A stretch of 64,000 bases of DNA from Solibacillus silvestris. GTDB lineage: Bacteria > Bacillota > Bacilli > Bacillales_A > Planococcaceae. How positions within the stretch are numbered: position 1 is the stretch's first letter; each line of letters begins with the position of its first letter. Location: assembly GCA_001586195.1 (NCBI GenBank), contig CP014609.1, positions 656,001 to 720,000 on the forward strand, in the 5' to 3' direction. Positions 7,851-17,474 of the stretch are shown in pieces. The notes beneath the pieces are model-generated. The model was not told the origin of the DNA. It was given only the letters and a program-made list of their open reading frames with translations, and did not search any database. Both the position numbers and the translations under genes were made by a program.

Positions 7851-9767
7851 ATGAAATGGGTAACTACAAAATCTAAAAAACGTTTAACATGGATCGCCAT
7901 CGCACTTGTACTATACGGCGTGGCGATTTTTGTTAAACTAGTATCCGTTCAAATTATTCAGTATGATGAGCTTTCAACGAAGGCAAAAGAAAATTGGGAC
8001 AGGGAAATTCCGTTCCATACACAGCGAGGCCAAATTACTGACCGTAACAACGAAGTAATCGTAACGAATAAACTTGCCCCGACTTTGTACTTCATGCCTT
8101 CACAAAACGAAGATAAAGAACAAGCAGCAGATGCCATTGCAAACGTAATCAATAAAGATCGAGCCAAAATATTGGAAAGACTGCAGCAACGGGTATCTCT
8201 AGTGAAAATTGCGCCAGAAGCAAAGAATATTACTTATGAGCAAGCGGAAAAAATTCAGCAGCTTCAAATTCCGGGCTTATACAGTGGTGTCGATTATGTA
8301 AGGTCTTATCCACACGGTAATTTGCTCGCACGCTTTTTAGGGTTTACAGGTGCCGATAACCAGGGTTTGGCAGGAATCGAGTACGAGTATGATGAATTAT
8401 TAAAAAGCTCGGATGCGGCCATTCGGTTATTTACTGATGCGAAAGGGAATGCATTGGAGCATGTAGATGATGAATGGAAAGACGGAAAAGATGGAGCGAC
8501 AATTCAGCTGACAATTGATTTAAAGCTTCAGAAAATTGTCGAACGAGAATTATCGCAGGCGATGCTGGAGTATGATGCAGATCAGGCATTGGCTATTGCC
8601 ATGAATCCAAACAGTGGTGAAATACTGGCACTTGCATCATTTCCGACATATGATCCCACGAAATTTTCGGAAGTGGAGCCAAGTATATATAACCGCAACC
8701 TTCCTGTATTTATGTCCTATGAGCCAGGTTCCACATTCAAAATTATTACACTCAGTGCTGCTATTGAAGAAGGTGTAGTCAATATGGAGGAAGAACACTT
8801 TCATGATCATGGCTATACAATGGTCGAGGGAGCACGATTACGCTGTTGGAAACGGGAAGGCCATAAAGACCAGACATTTTACGAAGTTGTACAAAATTCC
8901 TGTAACCCAGGATTTGTAGAGCTAGGGCAACGAGTAGGTTCAACAAAGTTACTTGAGTATATTCATAAATTTGGGTTCGGGAAAAAAACAGGCTCGAACA
9001 TTGCTGGAGAATCATCAGGCATTTTATTTTCGAAAGAAGCATTTGGCCCGGTAGAGCATGCTACGACCTCTTTTGGTCAAGGTGTGTCCGTTACGCCGAT
9101 TCAGCAGATGCAGGCGGTGTCAGCAGCAATTAATGGCGGTACATTATATACACCATATACGGTTTCGAAAATACTGGATTCCAAAACAAACGAAGTCATT
9201 ATGGAACAAGATCCGGAAGCGAAAGCCCAGGTCATCAGTGAAGAGACTTCGGAAAAAGTACGTCATGCATTGGAGCTTGTAGTTGCGAAAGGTTCTGGTC
9301 GCCAGGCATTTCGTGACGGCTTACGCATCGGGGGCAAAACAGGGACAGCTCAAAAGGTTGAAAACGGTCGCTATAAAGACGGAGACTACATTGTATCGTT
9401 TATCGGTTTTGCACCTGCCAATGACCCGGAAATTATTGTCTATGTTGCGATTGACAATCCAAAAAGTTCATTGCAATTCGGAAGTGTTATCGCTGCACCG
9501 ATTGTAGGCCGCATTATTGAAGATGCAGCACCACTGTACAATATCGAAAAGCAAAAAGATCAAATAGAACGGAATTACGTTTGGGGCGATGAATTGACGG
9601 AGCGTACACCAAACTTTATTGGAATGACCAAAGAAGAAGTAATTCCACACTTATATCCTTATAAAATCGAATGGCACGGAGAAGGTGATAAAGTGATTCA
9701 GCAAGTTCCGTCAGCTGATAGCCTCATTCACCAAAGTGGTAGTGTTCATTTATATTTAGGGAATTAA
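7851..9767 (+). CDS. spoVD: stage V sporulation PBP SpoVD
   Basis: SpoVD is the class B transpeptidase that acts with SpoVE to make spore cortex peptidoglycan. The 638-residue length matches B. subtilis SpoVD (about 645). It has a membrane segment near residues 10-30 and a dimerisation domain. The transpeptidase motifs are S294-T-F-K297, S350-C-N352 and K496-T-G. A single C-terminal PASTA repeat (about 580-638) separates it from the two-PASTA PBP2B upstream. The ATG at 7851 follows AGGTGAGGTG and is preferred to an upstream in-frame start at 7836. In B. subtilis murE follows; here a 141-base gap leads to mraY. Confidence 0.88.
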   Translation: MKWVTTKSKKRLTWIAIALVLYGVAIFVKLVSVQIIQYDELSTKAKENWDREIPFHTQRGQITDRNNEVIVTNKLAPTLYFMPSQNEDKEQAADAIANVINKDRAKILERLQQRVSLVKIAPEAKNITYEQAEKIQQLQIPGLYSGVDYVRSYPHGNLLARFLGFTGADNQGLAGIEYEYDELLKSSDAAIRLFTDAKGNALEHVDDEWKDGKDGATIQLTIDLKLQKIVERELSQAMLEYDADQALAIAMNPNSGEILALASFPTYDPTKFSEVEPSIYNRNLPVFMSYEPGSTFKIITLSAAIEEGVVNMEEEHFHDHGYTMVEGARLRCWKREGHKDQTFYEVVQNSCNPGFVELGQRVGSTKLLEYIHKFGFGKKTGSNIAGESSGILFSKEAFGPVEHATTSFGQGVSVTPIQQMQAVSAAINGGTLYTPYTVSKILDSKTNEVIMEQDPEAKAQVISEETSEKVRHALELVVAKGSGRQAFRDGLRIGGKTGTAQKVENGRYKDGDYIVSFIGFAPANDPEIIVYVAIDNPKSSLQFGSVIAAPIVGRIIEDAAPLYNIEKQKDQIERNYVWGDELTERTPNFIGMTKEEVIPHLYPYKIEWHGEGDKVIQQVPSADSLIHQSGSVHLYLGN

Positions 9768-9804
9768 TTTGAATTTCCATCTTTCAAAATGCAACTAAAA
9801 CAAC

Positions 9805-9837
9805 TATTATAGTGAAGGACGTTTTTTCACAATAATA
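9805..9837 (+). other. imperfect hairpin in the spoVD-mraY gap
   Basis: TATTAT-A-GTGAA (9805-9816) pairs with TTCAC-A-ATAATA (9826-9837) around a 9-nt loop, giving 11 pairs with one A:A mismatch. No T run follows. It lies where murE is found in B. subtilis. No remnant of murE coding sequence was seen in this 141-base gap. Confidence 0.35.
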
Positions 9838-9908
9838 ACTAGAGGTCGTAACCGTTGAAAATCAAACGTTCCACCATATTCAGACAGAAGTTTTAAAGGA
9901 GATATATT

Positions 9909-10883
9909 ATGACATTATCAACAACATTGACCATACTCTTTTCATCATTTTTAGTAACGGTCATTTTAGCACCAGTAGGAATCCCTCTTTTACGCCGATT
10001 GAAATTCGGGCAAAGCATACGTGAAGAAGGCCCTCAATCACATATGAAAAAAGCAGGAACACCTACAATGGGTGGATTAATTTTCTTGTTAGCCATTATT
10101 ATTTCGACAATTGTAGTCGCAATGATTTTCGACTTGTTTACAACACAAACGATAGTACTATTACTTGTTTTAGTTGGATTTGGCGTAATTGGCTTTTTAG
10201 ATGATGGGCTGAAAGTAATTTTTAAACGTAATTTAGGATTGACTTCCCTTCAAAAATTAATAGGTCAAATCGCAATTGCGATTGCAGCGTTTTTACTATT
10301 ACGTTTAGGTTCATTTGATACATCTATAGGAATTCCGTATACCGATGTATCGATTGATTTAGGAATCCTATATGTTGGGTTTTTAATTTTCTGGCTAGTA
10401 GGTTTTTCAAATGCAGTCAATTTAACAGATGGCTTGGATGGACTCGTATCAGGAACGGCTTCAATCGCATTTGCTGCATTCGGTGTTATTGCATTATTTA
10501 ACGAGCAAGCCGATATCGCCTTATTTGCATTTGCTGTAACTGGTGCATTACTAGGATTTTTGATCTTCAATGCAAACCCGGCAAAAGTGTTTATGGGAGA
10601 TACAGGTTCCCTTGCGCTTGGCGGTGCATTGGCAATGATTTCGGTATTGGTAAAACAAGAATTGCTGTTACTGTTGATCGGTCTTGTATTTGTTATTGAA
10701 ACATTATCCGTTATTTTACAAGTAGGAAGCTATAAACTGCGTAAAAAGCGTATATTCAAAATGAGTCCGATTCACCACCATTTTGAATTATCGGGCTGGT
10801 CAGAATGGAAAGTCGTACTTGTATTTTGGTCAACTGGATGTATCGTAGCACTTATAGCAGTATTAGCGGAGGCGTTATTATGA
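9909..10883 (+). CDS. mraY: phospho-MurNAc-pentapeptide transferase MraY
   Basis: MraY transfers phospho-MurNAc-pentapeptide to undecaprenyl phosphate to form lipid I at the cytoplasmic face of the membrane. The 324-residue, ten-helix protein shows the family motifs: GTPTMGG near residue 50, the catalytic aspartate regions FLDDGLK and [28 protein letters not shown], and the cytoplasmic MSPIHHHFE signature. A strong AAAGGAGA site precedes the ATG. Its stop overlaps the murD start, so the two are coupled. Confidence 0.97.
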   Translation: MTLSTTLTILFSSFLVTVILAPVGIPLLRRLKFGQSIREEGPQSHMKKAGTPTMGGLIFLLAIIISTIVVAMIFDLFTTQTIVLLLVLVGFGVIGFLDDGLKVIFKRNLGLTSLQKLIGQIAIAIAAFLLLRLGSFDTSIGIPYTDVSIDLGILYVGFLIFWLVGFSNAVNLTDGLDGLVSGTASIAFAAFGVIALFNEQADIALFAFAVTGALLGFLIFNANPAKVFMGDTGSLALGGALAMISVLVKQELLLLLIGLVFVIETLSVILQVGSYKLRKKRIFKMSPIHHHFELSGWSEWKVVLVFWSTGCIVALIAVLAEALL

Positions 10884-12232
10884 TGGAATATGAAAGATTA
10901 CAAGCTAAAAAAGTACTCGTTTTAGGATTAGCAAAAAGTGGTGTAGCGGCTGCTGAGCTTTTGCATCGGTTGGGTGCATTTGTAACAGTCAATGATGCAA
11001 AACCATTTGATGCAAATTCTGAAGCACAGGAACTTTTATCGAAAGGAATTACCGTAATTTGTGGACGACATCCAGAAGATTTGCTTGACGAAGGTTTTGA
11101 GCTTGTCGTAAAAAACCCCGGGATACCATACACAAATCCGATCGTTGCCGATGCGATTGCAAAAGGTCTGCCTGTTATTACAGAAATAGAACTTGCCTAT
11201 TTAGTAAGTGAAGCGCCATTTATCGGTATTACCGGTTCGAATGGTAAAACAACAACGACAACTTTACTTTTCGAAATGCTTAAAGTCGGCCGTTTAAAAC
11301 CATTAATCGCCGGGAATATTGGAACCGTTGCTTGTGGTGTTGCAGCAGAAGCAAAAGCAGATGAAGTCATCGTTACGGAACTATCATCGTTCCAGTTAAT
11401 GGGGACACGTGAATTCAGACCCCATATTGCAATTTTGACAAATCTGTATGAAGCTCATTTAGATTACCATGGAACGTTTGAAGAATATGCGGAGGCTAAA
11501 TTTGGTGTCACACGCAACCAAACAGCTGACGATTATTTTATCTATAATGCCGATCAGGAAGTTGTCGCAAAATATGCTCAAAAATCAAATGCAAAACTCA
11601 TTCCATTTACGACAAAAGGTCATGCAAGTGAGGGAATCAGTGCAGATAAAGAAAACATTTATTGGCAAGGCGATGCAATCTTAAAACGTGATAATATTGT
11701 ATTGCCTGGAGAGCATAATTTAGAAAATATTTTATGTGCTGTGGCAGCGGCACTACTGCAGCAATGTCCCGTTGAAGCGATTGAAGAAGTTTTAGGAACA
11801 TTTGCAGGGGTGCGTCACCGTACGCAGTTTGTCCGTGAATGGCAAGGACGTAAAATTTACAATGATTCAAAAGCAACTAATGTACTGGCAACGAAAAGTG
11901 CCTTGGCTGCATTTGAACAACCGATCGTATTATTGGCCGGCGGATTGGATCGCGGGCATTCGTTTGAAGAGCTTCGTAAAGAAATGACACGTGTAAAAGC
12001 AGTTGTCGCGTTTGGCGAGACTGCACTTCGCTTTATCGAATTTGCAAAATCATGTGGCATTACGAATATTGTGCGTGCAATTGATGTTGAAGATGCAGTC
12101 GGTTACGGAGCAAAAATGTCGGAAGAAGGTGACATTATTTTACTGTCACCGGCATGTGCAAGCTGGGATCAACATGCGAGCTTTGAAATTCGAGGCGACT
12201 TATTTATTGATCGTGTCATGAAACTTTCATAA
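10880..12232 (+). CDS. murD: UDP-N-acetylmuramoylalanine--D-glutamate ligase
   Basis: MurD adds D-glutamate to UDP-MurNAc-L-alanine with ATP. The 450-residue protein has the three Mur-ligase domains: an N-terminal UDP-binding Rossmann fold ([17 protein letters not shown]), a central ATP-binding domain with P-loop [12 protein letters not shown] near residue 115, and a C-terminal domain ([15 protein letters not shown]). GCGGAGG at 10867-10873 fits the ATG at 10880; a second ATG lies at 10883. A longer reading frame that starts inside mraY is not credible. The gene overlaps the mraY stop. Confidence 0.95.
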   Translation: MMEYERLQAKKVLVLGLAKSGVAAAELLHRLGAFVTVNDAKPFDANSEAQELLSKGITVICGRHPEDLLDEGFELVVKNPGIPYTNPIVADAIAKGLPVITEIELAYLVSEAPFIGITGSNGKTTTTTLLFEMLKVGRLKPLIAGNIGTVACGVAAEAKADEVIVTELSSFQLMGTREFRPHIAILTNLYEAHLDYHGTFEEYAEAKFGVTRNQTADDYFIYNADQEVVAKYAQKSNAKLIPFTTKGHASEGISADKENIYWQGDAILKRDNIVLPGEHNLENILCAVAAALLQQCPVEAIEEVLGTFAGVRHRTQFVREWQGRKIYNDSKATNVLATKSALAAFEQPIVLLAGGLDRGHSFEELRKEMTRVKAVVAFGETALRFIEFAKSCGITNIVRAIDVEDAVGYGAKMSEEGDIILLSPACASWDQHASFEIRGDLFIDRVMKLS

Positions 12233-12247
12233 GAAAGGATAGTTACA

Positions 12248-13333
12248 CTGTCGCAAAAAAATCAACAGTATTTCATGATCAGTGCGATTGTATTGTCGCT
12301 TATTGGCATTCTCTTTATTTTTTCTGCAGGTACATATTGGGGGAATGTTCACTATGATGGACAAACCCCGTTTTACCTGAAGCAGGCAATCTATTTCATC
12401 ATTGCACTTATCATTTGTGCAGCAATTATGAACTGGGAGTTTTTACAGCAACCGAAAGTGTGGAAAATTTTTTATATCATCTCACTTGGTTTACTTGTTG
12501 CTGTACTTATTCCGGGTATCGGGATTGTCCGAAACGGTTCGCAAAGTTGGATCGGAATCGGTCCTTTAACGATACAACCGGCTGAAATTGCGAAAGTTAC
12601 GACAATTATTTATATTAGTGCATTATTAACAGAGCGGAAATCGTATGAGCGCATTGTTCAAGTGAAGCATTTTCTCATATTGATTCTTCCCGCAGCCTTA
12701 ATTATGCTTCAGCCTGATTTCGGTGCTGTCTTTATTTTAGTTGTAGTTGTTTTAATTATATTATTTATTGCACAATATCCGTTGCGTTTATATGTAGTCC
12801 TTATCACGTTAGGAATTGGCGGTCTTGCAGGGTTAATTATTGCGGCTCCATATCGTCTTAAACGAATCGAAGCATTTATCAATCCTTGGGCAGACCCGCT
12901 AGGAAGTGGCTTCCAGGCAGTACAATCTTTATTTGCGATAGGTCCGGCTGGCTTGTTTGGACATGGATTATTAAAAAGTAGACAAAAGTATTTATACTTA
13001 CCGGAACCGCAGAACGATTTTATCTTTGCAATTATTTTAGAAGAAATCGGACTTGTCGGTGGAATGGGACTGCTGCTTATTTTTGCGTGCTTTTTAATTC
13101 TTGGCTATCGTTTGGCATTACAATGTAAGCATGTATTTCATTTTTATGCGATATGTGGACTTACAACGATGATTGCAGTACAGGCAGCACTGAATATAGG
13201 GGTGGTTATTAATTTATTGCCAGTAACCGGTGTAACACTGCCATTTATAAGCTATGGCGGAACATCGCTGGTAGTTGTCTGGGTAACAGTAGCCCTTATT
13301 TTAAATTTCTCTTATGAAAGAAGGAAGGAGTAG
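12248..13333 (+). CDS. spoVE: SEDS-family lipid II polymerase, SpoVE/FtsW type
   Basis: SEDS proteins polymerise lipid II into glycan strands and partner with a class B PBP. The 361-residue protein has about ten membrane segments. Family signatures are NGSQSWIGIGPLTIQPAEIAK, LLMLQPDFG-like LIMLQPDFGAV, NPWADPLGSGFQAVQS, PEPQNDFIFAIILEE and TLPFISYGGTSL. The position after murD and the adjacent spoVD suggest SpoVE rather than FtsW, but sequence alone does not prove it. The first in-frame ATG (12275) has no ribosome binding site. AAAGGA at 12234-12239 sits 8 bases before an in-frame CTG at 12248, and the eight codons between look coding (SQKNQQYF). CTG is therefore the likely start. Confidence 0.85.
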   Translation: MSQKNQQYFMISAIVLSLIGILFIFSAGTYWGNVHYDGQTPFYLKQAIYFIIALIICAAIMNWEFLQQPKVWKIFYIISLGLLVAVLIPGIGIVRNGSQSWIGIGPLTIQPAEIAKVTTIIYISALLTERKSYERIVQVKHFLILILPAALIMLQPDFGAVFILVVVVLIILFIAQYPLRLYVVLITLGIGGLAGLIIAAPYRLKRIEAFINPWADPLGSGFQAVQSLFAIGPAGLFGHGLLKSRQKYLYLPEPQNDFIFAIILEEIGLVGGMGLLLIFACFLILGYRLALQCKHVFHFYAICGLTTMIAVQAALNIGVVINLLPVTGVTLPFISYGGTSLVVVWVTVALILNFSYERRKE

Positions 13334-13338
13334 GGATA

Positions 13339-14205
13339 ATGGAAAAAGTAATCGATATTACAGAACGAGTACCCGCTATGAAAAAACGCAGAAGACGCCG
13401 TACAAATTTTAAATTTTTAGCACTAGTGACGATTTTTCTTTTTATCATTATCATCCTTCTTTATTTTCAATTACCTTATAGTGATATAAAGAAAATTGAT
13501 ATTAAAGGGGCAGCCCTTAAGGAAGATACGTATTACATCGATCAGTCAAATCTAAAAATCAATGATTCGTTATGGGGCTTTAAAATTTCGGAAGTGGAGC
13601 AGGCAATTGCACAGCATGAATGGGTAAAATCCGTTACTGTCGAAAGGAAATTCCTGAATGAAGTTCAAATTACAGTAGAAGAATGGCAAAAAGTGGCATA
13701 TATTTCACAAGACGGGGAATTTTACCCTATGCTCGATAATGGCATTGTATTTGAAGAATCCAATGAAATTGTCCCGATCGATGCACCGATTTTTCGGGAC
13801 TTTGAAAATGAGGCACTTCGTAAAAAGCTTTTAAAGGAACTTGCGAATCTAAAGCCGGAAGTGCTGTCGCTCATTTCACAAATTAATGCAAATCCTACAG
13901 AAGCGGACCCGTATTCAATTACGCTTTTCATGAATGATGGCTATGAAGTACGCGCTGATGCGAATACTTTAGCAGAAAAATTAAATTACTATCCATCAAT
14001 TATCGCCCAAATTGAAAGCGAGGACGTTTCTGAAAAAGGGATTGTAGATATTGAAGTTGGTTCATATTACCGACCTTTTTCAGATGAATATACACTCATA
14101 AAAGAAAACACTGAAAAAACTGAAGAGCCTGCAGAAGAAACAGAAAATGCGGATACTGAGGAAGGGGGGCAACTGGAAGAACAAAATGAAGAAGAGCCAG
14201 AATGA
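13339..14205 (+). CDS. divIB: cell division protein DivIB (FtsQ family)
   Basis: DivIB is a bitopic divisome protein that forms a complex with FtsL and DivIC and stabilises it. The 288-residue protein has a basic cytoplasmic tail (KKRRRRRTNFK), one membrane segment (about 28-47), and a POTRA domain beginning KKIDIKGAALKEDTYY near residue 52. A FtsQ beta domain follows, then an acidic low-complexity tail rich in E, T and N (about 262-288). The strong AAGGAGTAGGG site lies 6 bases after the spoVE stop. murG and murB, found between these two genes in B. subtilis, are missing. Confidence 0.92.
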   Translation: MEKVIDITERVPAMKKRRRRRTNFKFLALVTIFLFIIIILLYFQLPYSDIKKIDIKGAALKEDTYYIDQSNLKINDSLWGFKISEVEQAIAQHEWVKSVTVERKFLNEVQITVEEWQKVAYISQDGEFYPMLDNGIVFEESNEIVPIDAPIFRDFENEALRKKLLKELANLKPEVLSLISQINANPTEADPYSITLFMNDGYEVRADANTLAEKLNYYPSIIAQIESEDVSEKGIVDIEVGSYYRPFSDEYTLIKENTEKTEEPAEETENADTEEGGQLEEQNEEEPE

Positions 14206-14926
14206 TACCAGCAGGCAGCCGAAGAAAAAATCAACCTTAATTTCGAAAAAGTATGGCGCTATACTCATTGTATGCGTAATCACAGGATTTATTATCGGCT
14301 TTTCCTATAATTTATCAAAGGACAAGCGTACATTAAGTTCTGCCTCTCCCCAGTTTGAGCAGGAAAATCAGTACATGGAAGATTTGACTGGAAAACAGGA
14401 AAGAAATAAAGAGCTTGCAGATGAGTTGGCCCAATTAGAGGAGAAAATTCGGATGTATGAAAAGCAGTTTTCTTCGAACGAAACGCAATATGAACAGAAC
14501 CGTCAAGATGCTGAGCAATTGCGGCTGTTATTAGGACTAACAGATGGAATTGGACAAGGAATCACAATAACACTGCAAGATGGTGATTATAATCCGAAGA
14601 CGACCAACCCAAATGAGTATATTGTGCATGAAAGTCACATATTTAAAGTATTAAATGAATTAAAAATTGCAGGTGCCGAGGCAATTTCGATTAACGGGCA
14701 ACGTTTGAAACCAAACTCCTACATTGTCTGTAACGGTCCTGTCATTACAATTGATGGACAACAGTACCCTGCACCATTTGTAATCGAGGCGATAGGTAAT
14801 CAGGATGTACTTATTTCTTCGTTAGAATTAACAGGGGGAGTATTTGACCAATTATTAAATGAACAAATTGTCGTTACATTGGAAACAAACGATTTAATTG
14901 AAATGAAAACAGTCAGCGATGAATAA
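14186..14926 (+). CDS. ylxW: DUF881 family membrane protein YlxW
   Basis: The 246-residue protein has one N-terminal membrane segment (about residues 21-40), a coiled-coil stretch (about 50-100, rich in E, Q and K) and an extracytoplasmic DUF881 domain with GQGITITLQDGD and AEAISINGQRLKP. DUF881 proteins sit beside divIB and ftsA in many Firmicutes; their biochemical role is unknown. The start at 14186 lies 20 bases inside the end of divIB and has GGAAG about 7 bases upstream. The next gene is a paralogue, so the pair is a tandem duplication. Confidence 0.82.
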   Translation: MKKSQNDTSRQPKKKSTLISKKYGAILIVCVITGFIIGFSYNLSKDKRTLSSASPQFEQENQYMEDLTGKQERNKELADELAQLEEKIRMYEKQFSSNETQYEQNRQDAEQLRLLLGLTDGIGQGITITLQDGDYNPKTTNPNEYIVHESHIFKVLNELKIAGAEAISINGQRLKPNSYIVCNGPVITIDGQQYPAPFVIEAIGNQDVLISSLELTGGVFDQLLNEQIVVTLETNDLIEMKTVSDE

Positions 14927-14949
14927 GGCATAAGATCGGAGGGAAGATG

Positions 14950-15657
14950 ATGACGAAAAAAATGTACCGTAATATTACAATTATCTCGTTCATCATCGGC
15001 TTTATGCTCGCAGTGCAGTACAACACTGTTCAAAATCCGACCGAAAGAACGACAGTCGATATTTGGGAAATTCGTCAGCAATTATCTGAGGAACAGGAGC
15101 GGCATTCCGAACTGCTTACCGCAATAAGCGAATTGTCCGAAACAGTAAGTAAATATGAGGATGCAGAATTTGATAATCCGGAAGTACTATTGCAGCAAAC
15201 GGTTGATCAACTAAAAGAACGTGCAGGAATCTTGCCAGTTGAAGGGCCAGGATTAACATTAACAGTTGGCGCTTCGCCCGAATTAATGGGTTTAGGCTAT
15301 GAAATAAAGCCTGTATCCCCCGAACTGTTAATTCGGCTGATAAATGATTTAAATCGCTATAATGCCCGGGCGATTGAAGTGGATGACAAACGTTTAAGCT
15401 ACAATTCGGCCATTCGCGATATTAATGGAAAAACGACGATCAATAGTGAGCCGATTCAAAATACTGATATCGAAATAAATATTATTACGTATACGTATGA
15501 GCAAGCCGAAAAAATGAAAAACCATTTGCTTGCATCTTCATTCCAGGATGAGTTTTATATTGATAATCTAGTATTGACGATTCATGAAGCAGAGCAGAAT
15601 ATACAAATCGATTCAGTTGCATCTGTACCAAGAATTAAGTATTTATCAGAAAAGTAG
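14950..15657 (+). CDS. ylxX: DUF881 family membrane protein YlxX
   Basis: This is a 235-residue paralogue of the preceding protein: an N-terminal membrane segment (about 9-26), a short coiled coil and a DUF881 domain with EGPGLTLTVGASPE and ARAIEVDDKRLSYNSAIRDI. Two ATG codons lie in tandem (14947 and 14950). GGAGG at 14938-14942 is better spaced for the second. The function is unknown. Its place next to sbp and ftsA suggests a cell-envelope or division role, which is inference. Confidence 0.82.
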   Translation: MTKKMYRNITIISFIIGFMLAVQYNTVQNPTERTTVDIWEIRQQLSEEQERHSELLTAISELSETVSKYEDAEFDNPEVLLQQTVDQLKERAGILPVEGPGLTLTVGASPELMGLGYEIKPVSPELLIRLINDLNRYNARAIEVDDKRLSYNSAIRDINGKTTINSEPIQNTDIEINIITYTYEQAEKMKNHLLASSFQDEFYIDNLVLTIHEAEQNIQIDSVASVPRIKYLSEK

Positions 15658-15671
15658 AAGGGGATGCGAAT

Positions 15672-16037
15672 ATGTGGTTACCACTTTTAGGTCTAATATT
15701 AGGTGTGGTATTAGGAATTTTAACAGATATTCAAATTCCATCTGTTTATGAAAACTATTTATCCATTGCTGTGCTGGCGGCTCTCGATACAATGGTCGGC
15801 GGTATCCGTGCGTTATTGCAACAAGTTTACGATGACAAGGTATTTATTTCCGGATTTTTCTTTAATATAATTTTAGCAGCGGGACTGGCTTTTCTCGGTG
15901 TCCATATAGGGGTCGATCTGTATTTAGCCGCTATTTTTGCATTCGGAGTACGACTGTTTCAAAATATCGCAGTCATTCGTCGGCTATTATTGACAAAATA
16001 TGAGAACAGAAGATTGAAAAAGGAGGAAAACTCTTAA
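15672..16037 (+). CDS. sbp: small basic membrane protein Sbp (DUF1290)
   Basis: The 121-residue, strongly hydrophobic protein has about four membrane segments and a basic C-terminus (KYENRRLKKEE). The conserved core ALDTMVGGIRALLQQVYDD and the FNIILAAGLAFLGVHIGVDL region identify the DUF1290 family, named sbp in B. subtilis, always just upstream of ftsA. Its biochemical activity is unknown. GAAGGGGATG precedes the ATG. Confidence 0.88.
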   Translation: MWLPLLGLILGVVLGILTDIQIPSVYENYLSIAVLAALDTMVGGIRALLQQVYDDKVFISGFFFNIILAAGLAFLGVHIGVDLYLAAIFAFGVRLFQNIAVIRRLLLTKYENRRLKKEENS

Positions 16038-16139
16038 CAATCACGTTAAAATATCATTACAATTTATCGTTTTACTTAGACAATCAACGAAATTTACAAT
16101 AGAATGAACTATAGGAGTAATCGAAGGAGGTGCAGAAAG

Positions 16140-17435
16140 TTGAATCATCAAGAAATTTATGTTTCTCTCGATATTGGATCATCTTCAATAAAGGTCCTGA
16201 TCGGAGAAATGAACGGTGATCAATTGCACGTAATTGGTGTAGGTCATGTGAAATCAACAGGGATAAGAAAAGGTGCAATAGTTGATATAGATGCAACTGT
16301 ACAGTCCATAAAAAAAGCTGTAGATCAAGCAGAGCGAATGACTGGTATTAATATAGAAGAAGTGGTGCTTGGAGTTCCTGCAAACCAGACAGTTTTACAA
16401 CCTGTCAAAGGGGTTGTAGCGGTAAACGGTGAAGACCGGGAAATCACGGACGATGATTTAGCTAGAGTAATAGACTCTGCACAGGTAATGTCGATTCCAC
16501 CAGAGCGAGAGTTAGTAAATTTAATACCTAAACAATTTATCGTGGACAACCTAGATGAGATTAAAGACCCGCGTGGTATGATTGGCATTCGTTTAGAGAT
16601 GGATGCGACAATGATTACGACATCCAAGACGCTTGTACATAATGTTTTAAGATGTGTAGAACGTGCAGGCTTGCAAATTCGTGAGATTTATCTACAACCA
16701 TTAGCAGCAGGTAATTTTGCGCTGACGGAAGATGAAAAAAATCAAGGAACTGCTTATATCGATTTAGGCGGCGGCTCGACAACTGTTGCGGTATTCAAAG
16801 ATGGACTGCTGACAAATACAGCTGTGATCCCGGTAGGCGGAGATCATATTACGAAAGATTTATCGATCGTATTAAAAACACCGACTGAACAAGCCGAAAA
16901 AATCAAAAAGCAGTATGGACATGCCTTTTACGATGATGCTTCCGATGAACAAACATTTGACGTTCCTGTTGTTGGTACTGATACAACAGATCAATACAGT
17001 CAACGCTTCATATCAGAAATTATCGGAGTACGTTTAGAAGAGTTATTTGAATTAGTATTGGATGAACTAGCACGTATGGGGGTACAGGATTTACCAGGTG
17101 GTGTCGTCATTTCTGGCGGGGTAGCACAGCTGGAAGGAATTGCCCAGCTGGCGCGACAAGTAATGTTAACGCGTGTTCGCATTTATACACCGGATTACAT
17201 CGGTGTACGTGAACCGGCCTTTACAACGTCGGTAGGTTTAATTCGCTATGCAAATGCAGAAGACGAATTTTACGGAAGAAGCGAGCCGGTACCAGCTTCT
17301 TCATATGCAGCACCTTATCCTACTCAACCAACTCCTTCTAAAAAACAATCAAATGTGCCGGAGAGAGTAGAAAGCGCAAATAAAGTAAGTGTGATTGATC
17401 GCGCGAAAAACTTATTAAACAAATTTTTCGATTAA
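16140..17435 (+). CDS. ftsA: cell division protein FtsA
   Basis: FtsA is an actin-like ATPase that tethers FtsZ filaments to the membrane and recruits the divisome. The 431-residue protein shows the actin-fold phosphate motifs (SLDIGSSSIKVLIGE near residue 7, YIDLGGGSTTVAVF near 205, VVISGGVAQLEG near 323) and the SHS2 subdomain. A C-terminal amphipathic helix (VIDRAKNLLNKFF) is the membrane-targeting sequence. The TTG at 16140 is the start: a near-perfect AAGGAGGTG at 16124-16132 sits 7 bases upstream. ftsZ follows after 39 bases. Confidence 0.96.
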   Translation: MNHQEIYVSLDIGSSSIKVLIGEMNGDQLHVIGVGHVKSTGIRKGAIVDIDATVQSIKKAVDQAERMTGINIEEVVLGVPANQTVLQPVKGVVAVNGEDREITDDDLARVIDSAQVMSIPPERELVNLIPKQFIVDNLDEIKDPRGMIGIRLEMDATMITTSKTLVHNVLRCVERAGLQIREIYLQPLAAGNFALTEDEKNQGTAYIDLGGGSTTVAVFKDGLLTNTAVIPVGGDHITKDLSIVLKTPTEQAEKIKKQYGHAFYDDASDEQTFDVPVVGTDTTDQYSQRFISEIIGVRLEELFELVLDELARMGVQDLPGGVVISGGVAQLEGIAQLARQVMLTRVRIYTPDYIGVREPAFTTSVGLIRYANAEDEFYGRSEPVPASSYAAPYPTQPTPSKKQSNVPERVESANKVSVIDRAKNLLNKFFD

Positions 17436-17474
17436 TACGAAAATGAATGACGTGAACAATTAGGAGGAGAAGAG

